Of a stretch of DNA of 12,301 bases, positions 1 through 5,287 are shown piece by piece. Numbering within the stretch: the first letter of the stretch is position 1; each line of letters begins with the position of its first letter. The translations under genes and the position numbers were made by a program. Source of the DNA: JAFGED01 sp964551295 (GTDB lineage Bacteria; Chloroflexota; Anaerolineae; B4-G1); NCBI GenBank assembly GCA_964551295.1, contig CAZKDJ010000124.1, forward strand, positions 1 to 12,301. The letters run 5' to 3'. The notes under the pieces were generated by a model. That model did not search any database, was not told where the DNA came from, and worked only from the letters and a program-made list of their open reading frames with translations.

Positions 1-342
1 CAGTAAACTCGCCCGTCGCTGGTGCGCCGGAGCTTCGCCCCGGCGCACTCAGCGCCGAGCTCGATTCCGAGGATGGGGCTTTCACCCCACCCTCGGGCGG
101 GGGCGCTCCCGCCCCCCTGCACCCCCAGAGCCAAACCCCGCCCCAAGAGACGGGGCTTCTCCCTAGCGTGAATTGCGAGGGTTCTCGCGGGCAATCTTGA
201 AATAGGATTCGAGGCAATTGATCGCCCATTACCGCCTGGATGTTCACATCTGAGCAAACCGGCAAGCGAATCGGTCGCGCATGCGCGACCCACAGTGCTG
301 AACGAAATCCAGCACCCATATCAAGTCATAAGGAGGCAAATC
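1..342. other. Gene-free, hairpin-rich leader region before the repeat/S74 protein
   Basis: I see no supported gene here. The stretch carries several inverted repeats: GTGCGCCGG/CCGGCGCAC (22-30/40-48), CCGAGG/CCTCGG (67-72/91-96), GGGGGCG/CGCCCCC (99-105/110-116), CCCCG/CGGGG around 137-156, and GCGAG/CTCGC (175-179/184-188). Closer to the gene are a perfect 18-bp palindrome (273-290) and a GTGCTG/CAGCAC hairpin (295-300/310-315). The GC-rich hairpins at the left could be terminator-like or dispersed repeat sequence following a gene that lies outside the window. The first codons read CAG TAA in frame 1, which could be a gene end, but this cannot be supported. No convincing sigma-70 promoter was found. 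Confidence 0.5.
273..290. promoter_or_regulatory. Perfect 18-bp palindrome in the leader of the surface-protein operon
   Basis: GGTCGCGCATGCGCGACC reads identically on both strands. It lies 40 bases upstream of the ribosome-binding site of the gene starting at 343, and a second small hairpin (GTGCTG/CAGCAC, 295-315) follows it. It could be a protein-binding operator or an RNA hairpin in the 5' leader. No binding family is assigned. Confidence 0.4.
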
Positions 343-2064
343 ATGAACGAGCAATCGACATCCGTAGAAAAAAGACTCGACAGGCGGGCGCGCCGCTCCT
401 CGCGGTGGCACTTGGCCCTGGCCTGCCTGATACTGTTGACCCTGGCCATAGTGCCCAGCCGGGTGCAGGTCGGAGAGGCAAAGGGCAACGTTGCCCCACA
501 GGCGCAGGTGGGTACCGCTTTCACCTACCAGGGCCGCCTGACCGACGGCGGCAATCCGGCCAACGGCCAGTACGATTTCCAGTTCAGGCTGTTCGACGCA
601 CTCACGGGTGGCTCTGCCATCGGCACTGTGAACGTCGGAGACCAACAGGTCACCGATGGCCTTTTCACCGTGCAACTCGACTTTGGCGCCGACATGTTCA
701 AAGGTGAAGCACGTTACCTGGCGATCGGCGTGCGGCCCGGGGTCAGCACTGGCGCCTACACCGTCCTCGCCCCCCGCCAGCCACTGACACCCGCACCCTA
801 CGCCCTGGCCCTGCCTGGGCTGTGGACCCAGCAGAACATCGACTGCCCCAACGTCATCGGCGGCCACGTCGATAACCTCGTCTCCCCAGATGTCTACGGC
901 GCCACCATCGGCGGGGGCGGGAGCGACACCGCGCCCAACCAGGTACTGGCGAACTTGGGCACCGTGGGTGGAGGCGCTGGAAACGTCGCCGGTAGCTGGC
1001 GCACCACCATTGGCGGGGGCGTGTTGAACACTGCCGCCGCCGACAGCGCTACCGTTGGCGGCGGCAGTAACAACACCGCCAACGGATACTATGCCACCGT
1101 CGGCGGGGGCGATGGCAACACTGCCAACGGCAACCGGGCCACCATAGGCGGAGGCAGGAATAACACCAGCTCGCACTATGCCACCGTGGGCGGGGGCGAT
1201 GGAAACAGCGCCAGCGGCGGCGTTGCCACCGTGGGCGGGGGCTATAGCAACACCGCCAGCGACGACCGGGCCACCGTGGGCGGGGGTTATGCCAACACCG
1301 CCAGCGGCTACGGTGCCACCATCCCTGGGGGCAATAGCAACATCGCCGCAGGACAGTACAGCTTCGCCGCCGGGAATCGGGCCCAGGCCAATCACGATGG
1401 CGCCTTCGTCTGGGCGGACCAGCGGAGCTTTGATTTCGCCTCCACCGAAGCCAGAACCTTCCGGGCGCGGGCGACTGGTGGGGTCGAGTTCGTGCTGGGG
1501 ATCGACGGCTACGGCAACCCCGACTGGAGCTGCTCGGTGGTTGATGGCGGCACCTGGAGCTGCAGCAGCGACCGCACCCTGAAGGAGAACCTGGTGCCGG
1601 TGAACGGCGCTGACGTGCTGCAGCGACTGGCAGAGATGCCCATCTACACCTGGAACGGTAAGGGGCAGACTCCCGACGCACGCCACATGGGACCCATGGC
1701 CCAGGACTTTTACGCCGCCTATGGCCTGGGCGAGAGTGATACCCACATCTCCACCATCGACCTGGACGGCGTCGCCCTGGCTGCCGTTCAGGAGCTCCAC
1801 GCTCGAAACCAAGCGTTGCAGAAGGAGATCTCCGCCTATAAGGAGGAAAACGCCGCGCTGGAGGCACGGGTCGACGACCTGCAACGGCAGAACGCCGACT
1901 TTGAGGCCCGACTGGCGGCGCTGGAACAAGGGACCGTATCCCCGTCGCCAGCTACCGATTTATCCGTCTGGCCACTCTTGGGTGGGCTGGTGAGCATCGC
2001 CGGCGTGGTAGCAGTGGCCCGATATCGAGGCAAGCCGCTCCTGTGCAAAGGAGGTCGGCGATGA
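343..2064 (+). CDS. Surface/secreted repeat protein with YadA-head-like repeats and S74 chaperone domain
   Basis: This is a 573-residue predicted envelope or exported protein of unknown biological role. The ATG at 343 is chosen because AGGAGG (331-336) sits six bases upstream; an upstream in-frame start lacks such a site. Residues 24-40 form a hydrophobic signal or anchor segment. Residues ~57-158 form the TAFTYQGRL...LTPAPYAL domain common in secreted proteins of Chloroflexota and relatives. Residues 187-340 hold ten copies of a ~15-residue ATVGGGxxNTAxGxx repeat, like YadA/Hep_Hag trimeric heads, ending in YSFAAGNRAQA. Residues ~404-500 resemble the Peptidase_S74 intramolecular chaperone; S409-D410 and K414 match the family's Ser/Lys self-cleavage pattern (SDxxxK). 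A coiled coil (~495-538), a membrane segment (~543-559) and a basic tail close the protein. It is translationally coupled to the next gene by ATGA. Known S74 proteins self-cleave after trimer folding, so a trimeric fibre is inferred. Confidence 0.85.
   Translation: MNEQSTSVEKRLDRRARRSSRWHLALACLILLTLAIVPSRVQVGEAKGNVAPQAQVGTAFTYQGRLTDGGNPANGQYDFQFRLFDALTGGSAIGTVNVGDQQVTDGLFTVQLDFGADMFKGEARYLAIGVRPGVSTGAYTVLAPRQPLTPAPYALALPGLWTQQNIDCPNVIGGHVDNLVSPDVYGATIGGGGSDTAPNQVLANLGTVGGGAGNVAGSWRTTIGGGVLNTAAADSATVGGGSNNTANGYYATVGGGDGNTANGNRATIGGGRNNTSSHYATVGGGDGNSASGGVATVGGGYSNTASDDRATVGGGYANTASGYGATIPGGNSNIAAGQYSFAAGNRAQANHDGAFVWADQRSFDFASTEARTFRARATGGVEFVLGIDGYGNPDWSCSVVDGGTWSCSSDRTLKENLVPVNGADVLQRLAEMPIYTWNGKGQTPDARHMGPMAQDFYAAYGLGESDTHISTIDLDGVALAAVQELHARNQALQKEISAYKEENAALEARVDDLQRQNADFEARLAALEQGTVSPSPATDLSVWPLLGGLVSIAGVVAVARYRGKPLLCKGGRR
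901..1360 (+). repeat. In-frame ~45-bp tandem repeat array (ten units)
   Basis: Degenerate ~45-bp units each encode ATVGGGxxNTAxGxx-like sequence. They start at about 901, 958, 1003, 1048, 1093, 1138, 1180, 1225, 1270 and 1315. Most spacings are exactly 45 bp, one is 42 and the first is 57. The conserved core is GCCACCGTGGGCGGGGGC or close variants, so copy-number change by recombination would stay in frame. The array also creates long false open frames on the opposite strand. Confidence 0.85.
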
Positions 2065-2357
2065 AACAGCCAGCGATTCCGCTCACGCTGATCGCCTTGC
2101 TCCTGCTGGCCTCCACCGCACCAGCCGATGCCAACTCTGATGCCCCTGAATCCATCCAAAGCTACGAGATCTCCTGGTGGACGGTGGATGGCGGCGGTAG
2201 CACTTCCAGCAACGGTGGGAACTATGCCCTGAGCGGCACCGTCGGCCAGTCGGACACCGGAATCGCCAGCGGTGGGGACTACGCCTTGAGTGGCGGCTTT
2301 TGGACGTGGTGGAGAGAATACGCCATCTTCCTGCCGCTTGCTCTACGGTGCTATTAG
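2061..2357 (+). CDS. Small secreted protein with SGG-type repeats and LPLALR-like C-terminus
   Basis: This is a 98-residue predicted exported protein of unknown function. The ATG at 2061 overlaps the previous stop codon (ATGA) and has GGAGGT (2050-2055) five bases upstream, so it is probably co-translated with the S74 protein. Residues 1-24 form a classic signal peptide with probable cleavage after the APADA segment. Residues ~40-85 contain WWTVDGGGSTSSNGGNYALSGTVGQ and a second SGGDYALSGGFW motif, a glycine/serine-rich pattern seen in short secreted proteins of Chloroflexota and Planctomycetota. The protein ends in YAIFLPLALRCY, resembling the hydrophobic-plus-arginine YLPLVLR-type tails of many secreted Chloroflexota proteins (from memory). 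It may be a partner or accessory subunit of the repeat protein. Confidence 0.75.
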   Translation: MKQPAIPLTLIALLLLASTAPADANSDAPESIQSYEISWWTVDGGGSTSSNGGNYALSGTVGQSDTGIASGGDYALSGGFWTWWREYAIFLPLALRCY

Positions 2358-2382
2358 CGAAATCGGGTGCCTGATACTGTAC

Positions 2383-2502
2383 CAGCAATTCCCGTTTTGT
2401 AGCCGCGATTTCCAAATCGCGCGCATCTTGCCACGAAAAACACCCTGCGCGATTGCGAAATCGCGGCTACAGCCCGGCGTTTTTTCATAACGGGAATTGC
2501 TG
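2383..2502. mobile_element. MITE-like 120-bp inverted-repeat element with 9-bp target duplication
   Basis: The outer inverted repeats CAGCAATTCCCGTT (2383-2396) and its exact complement (2489-2502) are 14 bp and perfect. An inner pair, GTAGCCGCGATTTC (2399-2412) and its exact complement (2457-2470), is also perfect and continues for about eight more matching bases after two mismatches. ATACTGTAC stands directly at both edges (2374-2382 and 2503-2511), as expected of a 9-bp target-site duplication. The matching direct repeat extends to 11 bp, overlapping the element's terminal TG. There is no room for a transposase, so it would be a non-autonomous element. The alternative is a REP-like extragenic palindrome. 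No transposase family is assigned. Confidence 0.7.
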
Positions 2503-2664
2503 ATACTGTACAACTGCAAAACACCGCCTGGCGGCACGACGGGGTAAGAAGCATACGATTGTGGCAACTATGTGTTCGATGCTGAAAAGTGCTTGGCATA
2601 TATTGACCCATCCAATCGCCTGCTTGGAGTGACGAAAACTGGATCTACTGATACTAAATCACTA

Positions 2665-2692
2665 GTACCAAGGTCCCATGGTACAATGGTAC
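2665..2692. promoter_or_regulatory. Operator-like GTACCA/TGGTAC repeats upstream of the small-RNA promoter
   Basis: GTACCA (2665-2670) is followed by TGGTAC at 2679-2684 and again at 2687-2692. The outermost pair extends to TAGTACCA (2663-2670) and TGGTACTA (2687-2694). The cluster abuts the -35 hexamer at 2695. The spacing suggests a transcription-factor site, but no regulator is identified. Confidence 0.4.
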
Positions 2693-2694
2693 TA

Positions 2695-2723
2695 TTGACG
2701 CCACCTATACAATACAGTAAAAT
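2695..2723 (+). promoter_or_regulatory. Sigma-70-like promoter of the candidate small RNA
   Basis: TTGACG (2695-2700) and TAAAAT (2718-2723) are separated by exactly 17 bp and each matches consensus at five of six positions. The expected transcription start is near 2730. No coding gene follows on this strand before a strong terminator. Confidence 0.6.
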
Positions 2724-2729
2724 ATGGAT

Positions 2730-2838
2730 GACTTAAGGGGACGGGGCTCCAATCCCTAACCCAAGTCAAAAGGTTGTTCGTGGTTACCCTCCTTTCGCAA
2801 GTCACGGCCTCCCAAATTGGGGGGGCCGTGACTTTTAT
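2730..2838 (+). ncRNA. Candidate small structured RNA of about 107 nt (unassigned)
   Basis: The interval lies between a near-consensus promoter and an intrinsic terminator and contains no ORF with a ribosome-binding site. Three stem-loops can be drawn by eye. The first begins exactly at the predicted start: GACTT (2730-2734) pairs with AAGTC (2763-2767), enclosing GGG/CCC (2737-2739/2760-2762) and GGGG/TCCC (2743-2746/2753-2756) around a CTCCAA loop. The second is AAAGG/CCTTT (2769-2773/2791-2795). The third is the terminator hairpin. AACC (2758-2761) could also pair with GGTT (2772-2775) as a pseudoknot or switch. I do not recognise it as 6S, SRP, tmRNA, RNase P or a known riboswitch, and no downstream same-strand gene suggests a leader role. 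Expression and function are inferred only. Confidence 0.5.
2799..2838 (+). terminator. Strong intrinsic terminator of the candidate small RNA
   Basis: GTCACGGCC (2801-2809) pairs perfectly with GGCCGTGAC (2824-2832). The stem continues through TCCC/GGGG around an AAATTG loop, and AA/TT can extend its base. The tail TTTTAT (2833-2838) follows on the plus strand. The opposite strand lacks a T-run after the hairpin, so it is oriented rightward. Confidence 0.8.
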
Positions 2839-2850
2839 AGCGCCCATGAT

Positions 2851-2880
2851 AAAAACCGGGGGGGCGAGCTTTGCCCCACC
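2851..2880 (-). terminator. Probable terminator after the zinc-ribbon gene
   Basis: On the minus strand, directly after the stop codon at 2882, GGGGC pairs with GCCCC around an AAAGCTC loop, with two further G-C pairs beyond a mismatch. A TTTTTAT tail follows. The stem is short but correctly placed. Confidence 0.5.
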
Positions 2881-2881
2881 A

Positions 2882-3580
2882 TCACGTGCGCACGAGAATG
2901 CGCTCGCAGTTGCTACAAGGGGCCAGCTTCCCCTGTCGCAACTGCCACTCCAGGCTTGGCGTTATACCAACGCCACACGCACCGCACATACCATCGCGCA
3001 ACAGGGCCACAGCCACCCCACCCTTCCTACGTCGCAAGGCCTCATAGATCCTCAGATCGCCGGCATCGATGCTGGGTAAGAGCGCTTCCCGAGCCTGCTC
3101 AATTTCCGCCAGTTCAGCCTGCAATTCTTCCCGCTCACCGATCAGATCCGCCTGCTGGGCTGTCCAATCAGCCTGTACCTCGTCGAGATGACTCTGCGCC
3201 TGAGCTTGCACGGTCTCTGCGTCCTCCCGCTTGAGCATCACCTCCAGCAATTTCTCCTCCAACTGCTGCCGCCGCCGCTTGAGCGCGGCAACCTCCGCCT
3301 GTAGATCCTCCAACTCTTTTGGATTTCTGATCGCACCACTGTAGAGCTGCTGCTCGTGACGAGAGATTTTATCCACAAAACCCTGCACCTCCAGCTCCAA
3401 ATCACGCTGCTTGACGGCCCATTTGCGGACCTGTTCCCCGGCACGCTTCACCGCTTGACGCGCCTGCTGCAGCTCTTTACTCTCGCCCAATGCGGCCTCT
3501 ATCTCCGCCAAGCGCTGCCGCTTTTTATCGCCCTCGCTATCGAGACACTGCAAGCGATAAAGGTCTGCTCCTTCAGTCAT
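2882..3580 (-). CDS. COG1579-family coiled-coil protein with C4 zinc ribbon
   Basis: This 232-residue protein has the usual length and layout of the COG1579/DUF164 family, to which Helicobacter FlgZ (HP0958) and Chlamydia CT398/CdsZ belong; those act as binding partners or chaperones for sigma-54, flagellar or secretion components. Residues ~8-170 are a long antiparallel coiled coil rich in E, Q, A and R, with the family signature YSGAIRNPKELEDLQ at ~80-94. The C-terminus carries two CxxC knuckles, C199/C202 and C222/C225, forming a C4 zinc ribbon likely to bind nucleic acid or protein. The ATG at 3580 has only a G-rich stretch upstream as a weak ribosome-binding site. An intrinsic terminator (3607-3640) lies between lgt and this gene, leaving under 30 bases for a leader, so its expression may depend on read-through. 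The exact role in this organism is unknown. Confidence 0.85.
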   Translation of the reverse strand: MTEGADLYRLQCLDSEGDKKRQRLAEIEAALGESKELQQARQAVKRAGEQVRKWAVKQRDLELEVQGFVDKISRHEQQLYSGAIRNPKELEDLQAEVAALKRRRQQLEEKLLEVMLKREDAETVQAQAQSHLDEVQADWTAQQADLIGEREELQAELAEIEQAREALLPSIDAGDLRIYEALRRRKGGVAVALLRDGMCGACGVGITPSLEWQLRQGKLAPCSNCERILVRT

Positions 3581-3606
3581 TGGCTGTCCCCCCCGTTACA
3601 CGGATA

Positions 3607-3640
3607 CAAAAAAAGAGCCCGATGCAAAGCACCAGGCCCT
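3607..3640 (-). terminator. Intrinsic terminator (or attenuator) after lgt
   Basis: On the minus strand a 12-bp stem, AGGGCCTGGTGC with GCATCGGGCTCT (some G-U pairs), closes on a TTT loop. It is followed by seven consecutive T (plus-strand A 3608-3614). It sits 80 bases after the lgt stop and only about 27 bases before the next start codon, so it may act as an attenuator for the zinc-ribbon gene. Confidence 0.8.
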
Positions 3641-3719
3641 TCAGGCAACGATTTACAATCCGGCCGGCGGCCAAACTGTGCGATTGCGCTCCCACCTCCA
3701 AAACGCGCAACACCCGTCA

Positions 3720-4715
3720 TCAGGCCTCCGGTTCTTCGGACACGCTCTCACCTTCCGAGTCGTCAGGCTGAAGCTCCACCACCTCGGCGGCATCCTCGAC
3801 GGCCTCCCCGGCTTCGCCTTCGGAGGCCTCGTCGGCCAGCGGCGCGCGCTTTACCAGGGCATGCCGCACGATCAGCGCCGCCGCTCCGCCCACCACGCAC
3901 GCAAGGGCGAACCATTGCGCTGCCGCCAGGCTGCCCATCATCCAGGCGTCGGGGCGGAAGAAGCCCTCGATGAAAAATCTGCCCATGGGATAGCCGATCA
4001 AGTAAGCCCACACGATGTCTCCAGGCAGCTTTTTCTTCCACTTGTTCGCGATCACGGCCAGGACGACGAACACCAATAAGCACCACAGCGACTCGTACAG
4101 AAACGTGGGGTGGAAGAGTGTATCCGGCGGGTACATCTCCTTGCCCGGGACGCAATCGGGATCGCCGAGCCTGACGCAATTATAGAGGCTGATGCGGAAC
4201 TGGTCTTCGATGATCAACCCCCACCAGGAGCTACCCGTCGGCGGCCCATACAGCTCTTGATTGAAGAAATTTCCCCAGCGGCCGATCGCCTGTCCCAGGG
4301 CCAACGCCGGTGCCCCATAATCGAGCCACCGGAGCGGGTGTAGCTTGGCGTACAGAGAATAGAGCACGATCCCCAAAGCGCCGCCGGCAGCAGCCCCATA
4401 GATGCCCAGCCCACCCTGCCAAATGTAGAGTACCTCGACGAGGTGCTCGGGATGGTCCGGGGCAAAGTAGTAACTCCGACCCACCCCCTCCGCAGGTTCA
4501 GATAGGACGTGGTAAAGCCGGGCGCCGATGATGGCCAGCACGATGGCCACGGTGAGAGCGTTCCAGATGTGATCGGGATCCTTTCCATCCCGCCTGGCCT
4601 GCCAAGCGGCATAGTAGGCGCCAGCCAGGATACCCACGACGATCAACACGCCATACCAGTGAATGCCAACACCGGGCGCAAATTCAACGATTATAGAACC
4701 AAACGGTGGTTTCAT
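3720..4715 (-). CDS. lgt: Prolipoprotein diacylglyceryl transferase with acidic C-terminal tail
   Basis: Lgt transfers the diacylglyceryl group of phosphatidylglycerol to the lipobox cysteine of prolipoproteins in the cytoplasmic membrane, the first step of lipoprotein maturation. The ATG at 4715 is preferred to an earlier in-frame start at 4754: it has AGGAGAG four bases upstream, starts at the usual MKPPFGSII-like N-terminus, and an extended -10 promoter lies just upstream. The 331 residues show several hydrophobic helices, the GARLYHV segment (64-70; H69 matching the essential histidine), GGLGIYG (101-107), the Lgt signature GRWGNFFNQELYG (145-157), FHPTFLYES (201-209) and GRFFIEGFFRPD (245-256). 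Residues ~293-331 are an unusual Glu/Asp/Ala-rich cytoplasmic-type tail not needed for the fold. It lies 67 bases after the GerW gene and is followed by a strong terminator. Confidence 0.95.
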   Translation of the reverse strand: MKPPFGSIIVEFAPGVGIHWYGVLIVVGILAGAYYAAWQARRDGKDPDHIWNALTVAIVLAIIGARLYHVLSEPAEGVGRSYYFAPDHPEHLVEVLYIWQGGLGIYGAAAGGALGIVLYSLYAKLHPLRWLDYGAPALALGQAIGRWGNFFNQELYGPPTGSSWWGLIIEDQFRISLYNCVRLGDPDCVPGKEMYPPDTLFHPTFLYESLWCLLVFVVLAVIANKWKKKLPGDIVWAYLIGYPMGRFFIEGFFRPDAWMMGSLAAAQWFALACVVGGAAALIVRHALVKRAPLADEASEGEAGEAVEDAAEVVELQPDDSEGESVSEEPEA

Positions 4716-4742
4716 AAAACTCTCCTGTCTAAATTCTAGGGG

Positions 4743-4771
4743 ATTATACCACAAGCGGGCCGGTTATCCAA
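4743..4771 (-). promoter_or_regulatory. Extended -10 promoter of lgt
   Basis: On the minus strand, TTGGAT (4771-4766), a 17-bp spacer and TATAAT (4748-4743) are preceded by TGG, giving an extended -10. The start would be near 4736, just upstream of the Shine-Dalgarno AGGAGAG and the lgt ATG at 4715. Confidence 0.65.
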
Positions 4772-4782
4772 CGTACCCACGC

Positions 4783-5151
4783 TTAATCCCGCTGACCGAA
4801 AATCTTGACCAGCGTCCGGGCTACCCAAAACACGGCCCACCCGGTGAGCAGCGCCCCCGCAAAGGCCAGCTTTTGCTCGTCGATGATGGGCTTAACCCAG
4901 GTGTTCTCAGGCGTCACCTCGACGACGGCGACGGGACGCACGTCCATGCCACCGCTGCCGCCTCCCCCACCCTCGGTGGAATCTGCTACCGCCTCTTCCT
5001 CGACCTCCACCTCAAAGGCGTAGGCGACCTCGGCCACAGGGATGACGATGCGTCCCTCGGCGGCCACAGGCTTGCCAAAGACGGCATTGACGTTGGCCCT
5101 TTTGCGCAGGTCAGCCACAGCATCCAACAGCTTTTGAATCTGTGCTTCCAT
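4783..5151 (-). CDS. GerW (YtfJ) family protein with C-terminal membrane segment
   Basis: This 122-residue protein matches the GerW/YtfJ sporulation-protein family in layout. It has an N-terminal helix (residues 1-20) and the core VFGKPVAAEGRIVIPVAEVAYAF (24-46). A Gly-rich linker (61-68) follows, then the MDVRPVAVVEV segment (69-79). A hydrophobic helix (~97-116) probably anchors it in the membrane. In Bacillus, GerW is needed for germination, but homologues occur in many non-sporulating Chloroflexota and Actinobacteria, where the role is unknown. The ATG at 5151 is chosen because AGGAGG lies six bases upstream; an earlier in-frame start at 5190 has no such site. A small GCGGC/GCCGC hairpin (5171-5184) stands just before the ribosome-binding site. 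The upstream gene is a second, shorter GerW-like protein. No terminator separates it from lgt. Confidence 0.82.
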   Translation of the reverse strand: MEAQIQKLLDAVADLRKRANVNAVFGKPVAAEGRIVIPVAEVAYAFEVEVEEEAVADSTEGGGGGSGGMDVRPVAVVEVTPENTWVKPIIDEQKLAFAGALLTGWAVFWVARTLVKIFGQRD

Positions 5152-5197
5152 CTGTATCCTCCTACATAACGCGGCATCTGCCGCAACCAAATCTTTG

Positions 5198-5265
5198 GGA
5201 CACGGATGAACACGGACGGCACGGATTTTCGAACTTTCTGTGTTCTTCCGTGTTTTTCCGCGTCC
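5198..5265. repeat. Imperfect inverted repeat with CACGGA iterations between the two GerW-like genes
   Basis: The 20-bp arms at 5198-5217 and 5246-5265 are inverted repeats matching at 17 of 20 positions by hand. CACGGA occurs three times at about 10-bp spacing (5201, 5211, 5220). The wording ACACGGATGAACACGGA resembles a dispersed intergenic repeat often seen in GC-rich environmental genomes (from memory). It probably forms a stable RNA hairpin in the intergenic transcript. Confidence 0.6.
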
Positions 5266-5287
5266 AGCCTCTTCTCAACCATTTCGT

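Larger units (their letters stand above)
2358..2881. other. 524-base intergenic region holding a MITE-like element and a candidate small RNA
   Basis: No convincing protein gene is present. From left to right it holds a 120-bp inverted-repeat element with flanking 9-bp duplication (2374-2511), and a lower-GC stretch (~2550-2725) with an unassigned 62-codon open frame (2548-2736) lacking a ribosome-binding site. Next come GTACCA/TGGTAC repeats (2665-2692), a sigma-70-like promoter (2695-2723), a predicted structured RNA (2730-2838) and a minus-strand terminator (2851-2880) belonging to the next gene. The base composition clearly differs from the flanking genes. Confidence 0.7.

Noticed and set aside
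1..6. CAG TAA at the left edge as the end of an upstream gene
   Set aside because: Two codons are not enough to support a coding sequence.
901..1360. CRISPR-like array
   Set aside because: The repeats are contiguous, in frame and coding, without unique spacers, so this is a protein repeat. No other spaced repeat array was seen in the window.
244..1929. 561-codon open frame on the minus strand
   Set aside because: It is the antisense shadow of the repeat/S74 gene; the GC-rich 45-bp repeats suppress stops on the other strand, and there is no ribosome-binding site or domain.
2548..2736. 62-codon plus-strand open frame in the low-GC part of the intergenic region
   Set aside because: Its only usable start is a GTG without a ribosome-binding site, no family is recognised, and the promoter of the candidate small RNA lies inside it. 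It could be a remnant gene end, but chance is enough to explain it.
2774..3079. 101-codon plus-strand open frame starting at a TTG
   Set aside because: It crosses the strong terminator at 2799-2838 and then runs antisense to the zinc-ribbon gene, with no ribosome-binding site.
4663..5169. 168-codon plus-strand open frame across the lgt-GerW junction
   Set aside because: It runs antisense to two well-supported genes and through the lgt promoter, and has no domain or ribosome-binding site.
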